Notes under the pieces: model-generated
What the model was told of the DNA's origin: nothing
The model's database searches: none
Seen by the model: only the letters and a program-made list of their open reading frames with translations
Translations under genes and position numbers: made by a program
Assembly: GCA_943736015.1 (NCBI GenBank)
Contig: OX031058.1
Coordinates: forward strand, 5,223,001 to 5,287,000
Source of the DNA: Tridacna crocea
Lineage: Eukaryota > Mollusca > Bivalvia > Cardiida > Cardiidae
Reading direction: 5' to 3'
DNA length: 64,000 bases
Shown: positions 10,601 through 25,600 of the stretch, in pieces
Layout of the letters: each line of letters starts with the position of its first letter
Numbering within the stretch: position 1 is the first letter of the stretch

Positions 10601-13600
10601 TATCAACCCAGTTCAGCCTGCGCATGCTGACCTGGGTTGAAACTTAATGATTTTAGATAAGACTTGCCTAATATAATGCATCACAAAGATCCATTAGTTG
10701 GTTGGTTGTATTGGGGTTTAATGCCACTTAACAGCTAAGGTCATATCATGGCGGTCGGTGACGCACCTGTGTTTCCTGGCTTTCTCAGACAGGTACTTAC
10801 ACTGCTTTCTTTCCAAAGCCACCGACTACTTTTCTCACATGCTTCAGCAGAGGTGAGAGGTGAAAATATGTCGGAAAGAAAGTTAACCGCAATTGGGTAT
10901 CAAACTCACAACCACCAGGTCACAAGTCCGACACGTTCACCACTGAGCCACACGGGTGGGCCAAAGATCCATTGGGCTGCCTTTCAGAGAATGGCTCAAA
11001 TTACAACTATGTCGAGAATAATCAGCGAACATGACCCCAGAAATGAAAAGAAAACCAGAAGCACCCTTACCAGTTGAACTATCATCAAAATCAGAAGGAG
11101 ACCCTATCCTTGGGGGACTATGTAAATGGGGTGGGGGAGGGCGAGGGTAAGGTGGGCGTGGCCCTCTGGGTGGGGGAAATCTGTCAAAATGAGGGGGTGA
11201 CCTTCCAGGGGGGAATGGTGGTCTGATGGCATAGGGTGGTGGTGATCTGGGGTCCATGGGTGGTGGTGGGCGTGGCCCTGGCGGTAGTCGTCTGTCCATG
11301 GGTGGCCCAACAGGTGAGGCTCTATAATCATCTTCCCTGTAAATAGGACAATGGTAAAGTTTCATTAACTCTTCACTAGATAACAAAGATTTATCACATA
11401 TTAAAAACATTTGCACGTAACAAATGAGGCTTGAAAATTTGGATATTTAGCTCTTTACCAAACAATTATATTTTGGAAAGGACCAAATTCAAAGCATCTG
11501 CAGACAACAAATTAAAACTTGTTAATATGATGATTTCTGACTTTGATAGGGTAGAAAATATTGCGGGAGAAGGAGAAAATGCTGGTTACCAACATTTTTT
11601 CCTTTTCCCACAATGTTTTCTATAGGCTTCTTTCTTTGGGTCCTTAAAAGTCGGGATTGTGTGGTAAAGAGTTAAAAAGAAATTAAACACATTTGAAAAA
11701 TTGTATGAAAAGGAGAAAATGCCAGCTTGATTGATTAGCAAATGATTAATAAGCATGATCCACGCTCTGCCAAAAAAGAGTTAAATTTTTCTCTTTGATG
11801 CAAGTTACCACTTAGCTATGGATTCATAAAAAACACTTTATCTAACAATCCACTGAATCATGAGGTAGAATGGTCCTTTGACACTCAGATAATTTACAAG
11901 TTACAGAAAGTTTTGATCTTTGTCAACCTGCATAGCCTGTATAGGTCGACATGGATTTATATTTTATGCGGATGCATTAACCCTTTACCAAACAAACCCT
12001 GGTTTTTACGACCCTGAAATTGGAGCCTTCTGAAAACATTGTGGGAAAAGAAGAAAATGCTGGTAACCAGCATTTTCTCCTTTTCCCACAATGTTTTCTA
12101 CCCTGCTGGAAACAATTTTCAATTTTTGAGTTAGGTTTTATTTTGTCGTCTGCAAGTACTTTCAATTTGAACTAGTCCAAAATTTTGTTGTTTGGTAAAC
12201 CTCATTTTGCTATTCCGCGTATGTATTGTTGTTTACTGCATACCTCAGAAAGTGCATTCACACACAGCAAAGGTTCAATTCTTATAGCAAAACAGCAATT
12301 TACAAATGGTAGAAATGACAGAATAAACATTGAAGTTCTCAGACTGCTTTTGTCTTAATATTTGACTAAATCAGCATTTAGCTGAGGTCCAGTATGATCC
12401 TGATCTTCATTGAAAGCAAAACAACTGATCTTCTGATCAGATCTATAAATGTTGAGCATAAATTATGATGCCATTGAATCATACATTTTTTGAAAAAAAG
12501 TTTTACAAAGATAAAGTTGTCTCTACATCAAACTGTATAAAAATTTTCTAAAAATAAAATCAGAACATAGTCAATTCAACTCTTTACCATACGACAAAAT
12601 TTAAGAGTGATCCAAATTGAAAGCATTTGCAGACGACAAACTAAATGTGAACCAAAAATTGAAGTTCGATTTTGGAAGGGTAGAAAACATTGTGGGAAAA
12701 GGAGAAAATGCTGGTCACCAGCATTTTCTCCTTTTTCCACAATGTTTTCAAAAGGCATCTTTCTTAGGGTAGTTAAAAGTCGGGATTGTGTGGTAAAGAT
12801 TTAAGTAACTGGTAGAGAAGATATCTAACCCTGTATCAAACAAACCCAAGTTTTAACAACTCTGGGAATGAAGCCTTCTGAAAACATGGTGGGAAAAGGA
12901 GAAAATGCACGTAACAAGCAATTTCCCCTTTTTCTATGATGTTTTCCACTCAGTCAAATATTTGTATCCTCATTTGTCCATATTTTTGACATCATATCTT
13001 TATTTGCTGTTGAAATGGAAGAGCCTCAAATTGGCATATCAGGTAAAGGGTTAAAATATACGACGGTTGATCAATAAATTCATGGACAAACTTGACCCAT
13101 CCAAGACACCAACCATCTATTCTCTATATAACAAGTAGCTGCAAACAGTATTCTAAAAACCCTATTCCTTGCAGGCCTCATGCAATAAAGAATGGAATTT
13201 GTACTAGACTGGCTTAACCCTTTACCACACAATGACGACTTTTAACGACCCTGAGGAATAAGCCTTTTGAAAACCTTGTGGATAAAGGAGAACATTCTGG
13301 TAACTAGTATTCTCTCCTTTTCCCACAAAGTATTCTACCCTATCAAAGAAACATTTAGTCATTTTAGCCACTATGAAATTGATGCCTGCAAAATGTTTTC
13401 AATCTGGATAGGTCTAAAATTTTGCTGTGAGGTAAAGGGTTAATTCATGTGAGCAGAAATACATGTTAACCCTTTACTAAATAGTCCCAGGTTTTCATGA
13501 CCATGAGAAAGAAGCCTTTTGGGTACATTGTGCAAAAAGGAGTAGATGCTGGTAACCAGCTTTTTCCTCGAAATTGTAAAAACTTGGGAATGTGTGGTAA

Positions 13601-16600
13601 AGGGTTAAAACATTTCAGAACTGTGGGTGAAACTAACTCTTTACCAAAAGACATTATTTTAGATTAGTCCAAATTGGAAGAATTTGCAGACAACAAAGTT
13701 AATGCCACTCAAAAACTGAAATTTGTATTTGGAATGGTAGGAAAGACTGTGGGAAAAGGAGAACCAGCATTTTCTTGTTTTCCCACAATGTTTTCAGAAG
13801 GCTTCTTTCTCAGGGTCGTGAAAACCCAGGATTGTTTCTCCATCACATGGCCTGATAATATACAGATTAATAATATACAGCACACCTGCTATACTGTATG
13901 AATATATAGCTATGCTTACTACAAAAACATCATGGTTATATCATTTTTATACTTAGGTTATTGTTATTACAACTGTGTATAAAATATACTGGTAAATACA
14001 TATAAGCCATGCTCTGGCAAAGGGGGGCTTAATGCATCTCCATGATGCATGCTACCAGGCAAGTCAATACAGGTTTATACATCCCTGAAAATCTGATACT
14101 TATTGTATCATGAGGTACACTAGTCCTTTGACATACAGAAAATTGACCGATAGCATAAAGTTTCCGCCAAGGTCGGCCTGCGCAGACTGTTTAGCCTGAC
14201 CTTAATCGATATTTGTCACAATTTCATTAAGCCGCCTTTTCAGAGCATATATCATGGTAATGTTACAGGTGGTGAAAAATATATCACGGTTCAACCGGGA
14301 TTTGAACCCAGGGTCTCAGGAATACCGTTCCTGCTTTTTTACCAACTGAGCTACTGAATCACATGTCGATACAGCCACATGATATATCACCAAATACCTG
14401 TACCCGGCTATAGTAAAAACAGCTTGATACATAACAAATTAGGACATGAACTACCTTACATGTATACATACATAATATAGCTTTTTGTGATTTCATCTTA
14501 TACTAATGTAAACATTATTATGAGAAAACTTGATTGGGGGTTAAAAACTAAAGCTTATTTCAATACTTTACCCTGGAAGTTTCTAATCTACAAATATCCA
14601 CTTTATGATATCGCGTTCACTGGAAAATACCTGCAATTCCCTTCTAGCAAACAAAATGTTTTCAATCCATCAAAATAAATTACCAAAAAATCATGCTGTC
14701 AGAATGATGTACATTAAGTAGAAAAAAAAAGAAAAACCAGTGTATTGGCACACAGTAAAATTCTGCTGGTTCTGTTTAGTTGCAAAACAAACTGTCTGAG
14801 AGGTTAACTCATTACCAAACAACAAAATTTTAGATTTGTCCAAACCGAAACCATTTGCAGACAAGAAAATAAAAGTGACTGAAAATTTGGAATTTGTTTT
14901 GTGAAGGGTAGAAAACACTGTGGGAAAAGGAGAAAATGCTGGTAACCAGCATTTTCTCCTTTTCCCACAATGTTTTATTTCCAGAAGCTTCTTTCTCAGT
15001 GTCGTCAAAAGTAGGGATTGTGTGGTAATGGGTTAAAATGCCATGAAGATGGTTGGTTTATCCAACTGTAACTGCACACAAACAAAGGGAAAACTTTTGT
15101 TAATATTGTGATGAGTCAACACTTCACACATTCCATTGGATGGCCTTCCAGGCCTAATTTGGGCATATCTATTTTGTTCTATGGAACATTGTTCTATGAA
15201 ACACAATTGCTTTTTCTTTTTGATAGATAAACTGCAGAAGTTTGGAACTCATCCAGACTTGAAGTAAAAAAGTACTGTGATCAGTTGTTATGTTTTAACT
15301 CTTTACCAGACAACACAATTTTTGACTAGTCTGAGTTGAAAGCATTTCCATGATACTAGCATCTCCTTTTTCCACAATGATTTCAAAAACCTTCTTCCTC
15401 AGGATAGTTAAAACATGGTATTTTTTGGTAAGGAGTTGAAGAATTGAAAGAGATAAATTTATTGATTTTCCTGTTTGGTGTTTTTAAGCAAACATAAACA
15501 AAATTTAGAAATGTTCAGCTGTGTGACATGAATAAATCCTGAATGACTTTGACAAAGCAATGAAAGGATTTGTCTAGGCTAGTGATATGAAAATCAAACC
15601 ATTAGTTATTAGGTCTTCATCTTCTCTCATATCATGGCATTAACAATACTGTCAAAAATATTCAGAAGTTTGCTCCATCAAGTCTTCATTTACTGGAGTT
15701 TTTTTTTTTTTCAAAAAGTTACAAATACGAATGTAAAAAAAATATATCCAAAAGGGTGAGTATGTTAGTAAGCTAGCATAGCCAACCTAAGCCTTGGGGT
15801 TACATGTCCTGGCACTGACCCTCGGGATCCTGGTCTCTCTGGAGGTCCTGGGGGACCTGGTGGGGGAGGGGGTCCATTCAGCATACCTGAAGAAAAAAAA
15901 AATATTCTTCAAACACCAATGATGAAACAGCGCCCTATTTTTTACAATTTACGCTGACAAATATTCTTACAGTATTTCTTTCTTTCTCAACAGAGAAAGG
16001 TCTAAGAAATGAGTTTCAAAAACATAAAAAAGTGAATTTGACAAAAGCTTACTAGGTTAGATATTCACCTGATTCAGAAACGTTCAATAACAGGAAAAAT
16101 TATTCATAAACACTGCAGCAAAATTAATGTTCTGCATACTTGATTGCACAATAAGCTGTTGAATAGATATGTACATTCAGAAATGCTGTAGAAAATCTCA
16201 AATTTCATTTTTGTTTACCACATACCAACAATGCCATGTTTAAAGGTGGCCCTTCAGAATTTGGGACGAAAATTTTACAAAAATATCATCCTTATACTCC
16301 CAAAGCCTTATAATCGTCATTCATAAAACCCCTGTAGTCGAAAACCATCTGACAACATGTGTTAGAGATTTACTACGGCTAAGGTTGACATCAACGGGAA
16401 ACATGTTCTATTTTTATATGAAGAACTGCTCATTTACATACTGGAAATACACAGACAAAGCTTCAAACATAGCGTCCGAAAAAGATATTATGAAAAATAA
16501 TTACATGTTTGTTATGTAATGGAATTTAAGCCTCATTATTCACGTGACTGTCACTTAACATTCCCACAATGCATTTTTTTTATTTTTGACGTGAAATCTA

Positions 16601-19600
16601 AAAATAGCTTAAGAGGCTACGTAGCCTTTTAAGGGAATACCATCAAAAAAATCTTTTTTGGTAATTTTTTGATTCTTCATTATTGATGATTTGTATTATT
16701 TTTTCATATAAATTTCAGTGATATATATATTTTTTGATTTGGTGTGATGTGAAAATTCTAAGTACCCACCTTTAAAAGGAAAGTTTTATAATAAATAGCG
16801 TGGGAACCAGCATTCCCTTTTCTTATAAAGTTCTTTTCCCTGACAACAATAAGTCCCTTTATCTATATCTGGGCATGTCTAAAAATTCTTTGTTACGTAA
16901 ACATTTAAAAAAGAAAAAAAAATCTCCATCTTCCACAATTATCTCACACAGTTACTCATACGAAGAAATGTGGCGAAATCTATAAATCTAACCTGGAGGG
17001 GGCATTCCTCTATGGGTTATAGGCCTAATAACTCCTGGTGGTATTAGTTTTCTCTCTAACTCTGTCAGTCTGAAAGTAGAAGTATTAATATTTGAATCTT
17101 TCCCACAATATCTCACATTATAGTGATCCACGTGGTTACCAGCATTACCTCCTTTTCCACCAATGTTGTCAAATCTTTTACAGACAATAAATTATTGCCA
17201 TTGTTTTACCAACTCTATGTCATCTGCTACTGCTTTTAATTGGGACTTCCCTAAATTCTGGTAATTTGCAAAGAGTAAATTTCCAATCACAATCTCATGT
17301 TTTGGTAACTTTACAAGGCTGTCGGAAGCGGTCCAGCTGGTCCAGCTATGGCCGGACCAAACTTTTGGCCGAAAATGAAAAATGGCCAGCCCAATTTTCG
17401 AAAAAAAAAATGCGTAATATAAACCTCAAAAAATGCACCATAATGCACCAGAGAGCGCCTTATTTTCAAAATTTTTCCGGGGAAGCATCCCGGAGCTCAA
17501 CATACTGGCCGGACCAAATGAAATTTCCTTCCGACGGGCCTGCTTTAAGAATAAATTGAAATCTAAAAACATTGTGCATTTTCTCCTTATTCAACGATAA
17601 TTTCCATCTAACTGAAGACAATTTCTACCATGTTAGCCACACTTTATTCGTCTGAAAATGGTACACAGTAAAATTAATCTGATGTTTTGTCTTCTGGTAC
17701 CACAAAGCTTTCAAAAGTACTTCAAGAAAAGGAGTGATATTCTCCTACTTCCATCATGTCTCAGGGTCGTAAAAACCAGGGTTGTTTGGTAAACGGTTAA
17801 TGACCCTGATGTGCATGGCTTTTGAAAACATTGTAGCATGATAAAGAAAAATTGAAGGTAAACCAGCATTTTCTCCTTGTATAACACTGTTTTCTACCCT
17901 ATAATAGACAAACCTTACGGTGTTAGCCAATTTCGTTTATCATCAGCAAGCACTTTCAAGCAGACATGTCTAGAATTTCTTCACCCCTGAAACTGAATGT
18001 CTTAACCTTTTCCCAAACAATCCCTGGTGTTCATGACCCTCAAATAAGAAGCCTTCTGAAAACCTTGCGGGAAAAGGACAAAATGCTGGTCACCAGCATT
18101 TTCTCCTTTTCCCACAATGATTTCTTCCCTTCCCAGAAATTATGTTACAATGATCTTATAATGTTTTCTACAGCTATCTCATGCAGGCCCATGGAAAGTA
18201 ATATCTGTACAGTAATGGATTAATTTTGTGAAAAAAGAACACACTTACTTCTGCCTGAGCATTCCACATTCATGTCTGGATTCCTTTAGCTCACGTTCTG
18301 CTGCTCTTGTGGCAAGCTGAAGTAATAGGACAGGAGAGATTTTAACTCTTTCCAAAACAAGCCCTGGTTTTTACATGTCTGCAGTACAAGTCTTTGGAAA
18401 ATACTGTGGGAAAACGGAGAAATTGCACTTAACAAGCAATTTCTCCTTTTCCCACAGTGTTTTCTAGCCTATCAGAAAACTTTCTGCCATTTTCATCAAA
18501 TTCAAAATTGTCATCTGCAAACACTTTGAGTTTGGGACAGTCTAAAATTTGTCATTTGCGAAAGGGTTAACACTTACAGAACTGGGTAAATAAACAGGAG
18601 CATGGCAAACCGTTGGCTACAGTTGCTAGATTTTCAGTAAAATTTCCAGGTCAAAAAAGGGGCACAATTGGCAAAAATCTTAGATGGTTTCCTCATTTGT
18701 TGCATGGGTTCCCCTTTTGAAAGTCAACAACTTGTCTGAGGTGAGATATTTCATAATTAAAAACTGTGTAAGTTTTGCACAATGAAGCAGACAAGGTCAA
18801 TGTAGACACCAACAATCAAGCCAGTTTTACGGCAATACCTCAACATTTTTTTGGGAAAAAAGCATTGCTAAAATGAACATTAACAATCAAACAAGAGGGC
18901 CAAGATGGCCCTGGATTGCTCACCTGAATTTTTCAGATGATCATAGCCTTTTTTTTTTTTTTGAGGTATTGAAACACTGGAACCAAAATTACCAAATGAA
19001 TTTTAATGACCCTGAGGAAGAAGCCTTTTGAAAACATTATGGGAAGAGGAGAAAATGCTGGTAATCAGCATTTTCTCATTTTCATCCAAAGTTTTCTACC
19101 CTATCAATGAAAACTTGCATCATATGAGCCACAATGAAGTTGTCGTCTGCAAATGCTTTTAATTTGGATAGGTAAAAAATTTGGCTGTGTGATACAGGGC
19201 TAAACTCAACAAAACAAAGTCTACAGCAAAGAAAACACTTACCCAGTTCTCATGAGCCTTCTTTTCATTTGCAGCAATCTGAAATAATGACAGTTACTAA
19301 CTAAACAGGTAAACCCTTCACTATGTTTTCAGAGAAAACTAGAGCTATCAACAAAGGTGATTATACCCCCTCCCAGCTCCTTGTCACAAAATCAGGTCTT
19401 TGGCACAGAATGCAGAATGGTTTAGTACAAAAGTAAGAGTTGAAAAAAGTTCCAGGGGAGATAATTCCACAAGAAATCGCAGCAGGATCATAAAAATTGC
19501 ACATGTACAACTTCATATATACAGGAACACTGTGTGTCAATTTGAGTTTTGTATCTTACAATACTGTCTGAGAATTTTGTCGGACAAATTTGTGTCTGCA

Positions 19601-22600
19601 GACAGACAGATGGATGGGTAGACGGAGAGACAACCATGGTGATTCCAGTATACCCCCCTCCAATTCTTTGTGGGGAGTATAATTTTTTTTTCTTAACCCT
19701 TTTACAACACAATCCCAACTTCCCATAAATGAAGCTTTTAGAAAACATTGTGGGAAAAGGAGAAAATGCTTGTAACCAGTGACCAGAATTTTCTTCTTTT
19801 CCAACAATGTTTTTTACCCTTTCACTATAGCTCTAGTTGAACAAGCTTCGTTCCAAACATCAGAGGTCCTGGTACTTCTTGATCTTAAATTGGGCGTATG
19901 TGTATCAGAAAGAATTTAGGATTAACTGCCCTATAAGTATAGATTCCAACCTTATTAGTTAACCATTTAGCAAACAACAAAAGTTGCAGCTCGACCAAAT
20001 TAAATATAACTCAACAAATGACTACCAGCATTTTCTCCTTTTACCCACAATTTTTTCAAAAGCTAGGGTCGGTATTCACCAACCATTCTTGGTCTTATTC
20101 TTCAGAATTTAGTCAATGTGAAACTAACAGAACTTCTGATTGGCTAAACTGAATGGTTTAGCCAATCAGAAGTTTTGTTACTTTCACAGTCAGACAATCT
20201 TGAAGAGTAATGCAAAGAATGCTCTTAAGAGTGGTTGGTGAATACGGACCCAGTTTGATAAGTGCTATGAAAACTGAGAATTATGTAGTATGAGTTTACC
20301 CTTTACTACACAATCCTGACTTTTACTACTTTGAGAAAGAAGCCTTCTGAAACAATGTGGGAAAAAAGGAGAAAATGCTAGTAACCAGCATTTTCTTCTT
20401 TTCCCACAATGTTTTCTACCCTTCCCAAAACGAATTTTAAATTTTTAGTCACTTTTATATTGTCATCTGCAAAAGCTTTTAATTTGGACCATTCTAAAAT
20501 TTTGTCGTTTGGTAAAGATTTTACTAGCCTGAGTTTGAAATAAGCATCTTTAGCGGTGAGAGGAATACATGTTTATGTGTTTACACAACAATAATTGCAC
20601 TCATGGTGTAAAATCGTTTTTTGATAGGTCAGAATCGGGTCATGTGATGAAAAAACCTGCATGTTATTTTTCTATGAACGCACTAGCACTACTTTCGGTT
20701 TTTCCAAATTGTTGTTGGTATCTAATTCTAGATTTCATGCAAACTGTTTATGGGCTATATTCCATCGCTTCATCAGTCAAATACAAAAAGATCGATTTCT
20801 TTTTATTTAAAAACTTGCAAAAAGGAAACTAACGAATAAACATTGACAAAACGATGCATGTTTAACTTTATTTGCACCCTAAAAATAAAAAAATACACTA
20901 TGCCAACAGTGAATAGAAAGTCTGGATGATCGACGTCATCAGTTACATCATTCAATACGTCAGCAATCGATTTCTATGAAGCCAAGGTCACTGAGTTAAA
21001 TTTAGTACACTGTGTAAATGGAAAAATCACTCTTGCATAAATGAACTTGATTTCTTGTTTCATGATGGAGTTGTTTATGACTTTTTTATTGCAGGGATTA
21101 GGTTAAAAAATGCTATTGACCAGAAAAAAAGTGGATTTGATGGAATGTATTTAGTGAAAGAACTGTTGGAGAAAGGATCGAAAGAAGTGAATACACTGTG
21201 TTAAGAATTTTTGAAATGTTGGTGTGATAGGAACGATATTAGAAACAAGTTTAGAACTTGGAAACCAAAATTACATATTGAAAAATTAGTAGCTGCGACA
21301 CCGTTTTTTATGTTCTAATAAGTGGGTCACAAAATGTTGGTGTCATTTGATTCATATCTTACAAGAAACAAAGGATAGACCAGGTCTTATATCGGCAACA
21401 GATAGATACTCGTCGAGGACAGATCTGCCGACGGTACGTACGCATATTCTTTACACATTATCTATGAAAAGGTCACTAGAAAGAACACATCGTCCGCTTA
21501 GCCTCAAGTTTAGATAGTTGATTGTATTGTTCATATAGATCTACATAATTGTTTTATTCTTTATTCTGTTAAATTTTGTTCAATGAATCATCGAAAGTAT
21601 GATTTCAAAGCCAGCAAAATGGCCGCCTTCGACCAAACAGAAATGTTGAAAAGCTAAAAATAGATTGTGTATTCATGTTCTATCTGCGAAGGAAATTAAC
21701 TTGTATTTACTGTTGTATTTGTCCGTGATTTTTTTCTCTCTATCATTTTCAAAAAGTGATTTAAGTGAACAGCGAGTGCAATTATAAGGGTTGAGTGCCG
21801 ATTTTTGTGTTTTCATCGAGATATAAAATGCAATTGCCTTATTACATGGCTTAACATCGGGCATTATGTTAAGCCATGTAATAAGGCAATTGCATTTTAT
21901 ATCTCGATGAAAACACAAAAATCTGCACTCAACCCTATAACAATGCAAACAATGGAGCTAAGACTATACTTTGTCAATTTTGTCAAAAATACTGAAATTA
22001 TAAAAACAAATCTAACATGATTATTTTTACCTGTGATCTAAAGTCTCTTTCTGCTTTTGAAATTTCACTTTTGAGGTCTTCTACTTGGTTTCTAAAAATG
22101 AAAAGAAATTAATAACTTTTACAAGTTTGATCAATCTTAACCTCTTCTGGAAGCAATTGCAGTCAACAGATTTATTCTTGTTTATCCTTTACTAGACAAT
22201 CCAAGGTTTTTATGTAAACCATGACAGAAGCCTTTTAAAAATATTGTAGGAAAAGGAGAAAATGCTGGTAACCAGCATTTTCTCCTTTTCCCACAATGTT
22301 TTCTTCTATGTTAAGCACAATTTCAATCATTTCAGCCACATGTAAATTGTAGTCTGAAAATGCTTTCAACTTGGACAAGTGTACAATGTCTGTCACATGG
22401 TAAAGGGTTAAATCTAACACGGCAATTTGGTCTGAAGGGTATAACATATTAATTGGAAAAGAGAAAGTACAATTTGCACAATGTTTTCAGCTCATTCAAA
22501 GACAAATCAAATCACTTGACTTAACCCATTACCACACGAGAAAAATTTAGACTGGTCCAAATTGAAAGCGTTTGCAGACGACAAAATAAAAGTGACTGAA

Positions 22601-25600
22601 AAATTGAAATTTGTTCTGGGAAGGGTAGAAAACACTGTGGGAAAAGGAGAAAATGCTGGTTACCAGCATTTTCTCCTTTTCCCACAGGGTTTTCAAAAGG
22701 CTTCTTTCTCAGGGGCGTCAAAAGTAGGGATTGAGTGGTAATGGGTTAATTGAAAATTATTGTCTTCAAATGCTTACAATTAGGTCTTGACCAAATTTTG
22801 TCATCTGGTAAAGACAGAACCAAGTTTGTAAAAGTTATGTGAAAGTGCTTAGATCAACTTACTTGTAGACTTCATTTTCCTTCAATAGGTCTTGTGTATA
22901 ACTGTCTGAAGTTTTCAACTTGGAAATATTCTGATTCTTTAGCACCTCTTGCTCTCCTAGTTGTCTGTAAAGATTGAAAAGAAAGTTTGACAAAAAAAAA
23001 TTCATGATTTGTCCAATCCAAATGAGTAGATACATTAAGATTAATTGACTTTCACAGAAGAGTTGTTAAAAATAGAACTGTGGCAGAGTGAGCAATTACA
23101 TCCCCGCCAGCACCTTGTCACTGAAGCAGCACAATATGTAAAAGGAAAGTTTAACTCATTACCAAATGACAATACTTTAGGCTTGTCCAAATCAAAAGCA
23201 TTTGCAGACAACAAAATAAAAGTGACTGAAAATTTGAGATTTGTTTTATGAAGGGTATAAAACATTGTGGGAAAAGGAGAAAATGCTGGTCACCAGCATT
23301 TTCTCCTTTTCCCACAATGTTTTCAAAAGGCTTCTTTCTCAGGGTCATAAAAACCAGGGACTGTGTGGTAATGGGTTAATGATTTTAAAAACATATATCA
23401 TCTGTGACCTTGACCTTTGACCCATGTGACTTAACAGGCCACTCTTTGGATCATAGGAAACACTTGCATAAAGTTTCATGGTTCTAGGTCAAACAGGCAC
23501 TGAATTAGAGCACAGAAAAGATTATCAAAAAATCCCCAGTGACCTTGACCTTTGAACCATCTGATCGAAAAACCATTGGGTACCTCATCTGGTAATACAC
23601 AACATTTGTTTAAAGTTTCAGGGTCCTTGTTGAAATGGCTATTGAGTTAGAACATGAAATGATTTTCACAAAGCTCACCTGTGACCTTGACCTTTTTGAC
23701 CTAAAAATGATAAGGCAATTCCTTGGGTCATAAGTAATAATTGTGTAAAGTTCAAAAGGCCTTTGAGTTAGAACATTGAAGGAAAAAGTCTATGGATGGA
23801 CAGATTGACGGGTAAAGGGATGGATGGACAAACCAAGAGACATTTAGGCAAGAAAAAAAAACCAACATACTCCCCTCTTCTTCATAGGGAGAGGGCATTA
23901 TACTAGTATAACACAGATTTCAATCAGTATGACAAGACACAAAAAATGTGTAATTAATGCTCTGTTAGGCCCAAGAAAGCTTTGGCATTGCTTTTGATAA
24001 ATTTTCTGCAAGTCTAAGGATAAGTTAAGAGTTGCTCTACAACATTAATTTCATTGAATTATGTCAGACTTGCTTGGTATAATGAACTGCAGAAATGCAT
24101 TAAATTCCCACTTGTCAGAGCGAGGTTCATACATCTCTGAGCGTTCTGATCTTAATCTTCCTTGTATTCAAAAGCTAGGAAAATTATTCCTAGGCTTCTA
24201 AAATACTTCTGAGCTTTTTACTACTTCTGAAAACATTGTCATAAAGGAGCCATTGCCAGTAACAAGTAAATTCTCCCTTTCCAACAGTTACTGCTTTGCT
24301 ATTGAAAAATGTTTTATAACTTTTCTTCCAAATATTTTTCCTCTGTCTGATTCGTAGAACTAAATTTTTGTAAATAAAATAACAGCCTAAAATATGCCTC
24401 TAATTTGGTCTACGCTTCTTGGCCCAAATAGCTCAGGTAGTAGAGTGTGAGACTTGTACACATTAAGTCTTGGGCCTCATGAGGTTACGGATTTGAGCTT
24501 CATGGCTGGGCATTTAAAAGTATTTTGGGTGAGACTTTAAACTCATGTGACAGTGCTATACACTGAGCACATTAAAGAACCAGGGATATAGGATGGGTTT
24601 CATCCTAAATCTTGCATTATCCTCTGTAACATAACTAACAGTCTTCAGGGGGATACGGCCATTTGGGAAACCAAAGGCAATGATAAATAAATGCAAAATC
24701 AATCAATCAACAAGCTTCAAGACTCTCTCTCTCTGCCTTCATTTTATCAGTCTGGCAGGTGGCAATTAAATTACTAATACACAAAGGATTAAGGTATGAT
24801 ACATTGCTTCTGTTAAACTATTTTACCTGGTTAATTCTGCTTCTTTCTCCTTGAAATACTTAGACAACACTTCTAGTTTGGTTTGAGCTTCTTGACCCTG
24901 TCTCTCTGCCTTCATTTTATCTGTCTGGTTTGTCTCCATCTTCCTCTTTAACTGCTGGATATTGTCTGGAAAAAATCATCAACCTTGTGACTCATAAACC
25001 CTTTCCTAAACGACAAATTTTTGGACTAGACCAAATTTAAAGCATCTGCAGATGACAATTCAACTCTTGCTGAAAAGATGATTTCTGTCTATGATAGGGT
25101 AGAAAACATTGTGGGAAAAGGAGAAAATGCTGGTTACCAGCATTTTCTCCTTTTCCCAAAATGTTTTCAAAAGGCTACTATTCTAGACCCGTAAAAACCA
25201 GGGATTGTTTGGGAAAGGGTTAACTCTTTACAAAACAATGAAATTTTACCCTTGTCCTAAACTCTAAGCATTGGCAGATGATAAAACAAATGTTGTATGG
25301 GTTCTATATTTAACCCTTTACCTGATATGCCAATTTGAGGCTCTTCTATTTCAGCAGCAAATAAAGATATGATGTCAAAAATATGGATAAATGTGGATAC
25401 AAATATCTGACTAAGTGGAAAACATTGTGGAAAAAGGAGAAATTGCTCGTTTTGAGCAATTTCTCCTTTTCCCAAATGTTTTCAAAAGCTGTCTGTTGTT
25501 GATAAGTCAAAATGAGTATCTGTGGAGTAAAGGGTTAATAGCCGAGAACTAGTCCGAGTTTGAAATATATATCATCAGTGATGACAGGGACATTATAAAG

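Noticed and set aside
14290-14360. A functional tRNA gene
   Set aside because: Boxes A and B are good, but the anticodon arm is A-rich and stems are poor; treated as a SINE-like cassette.
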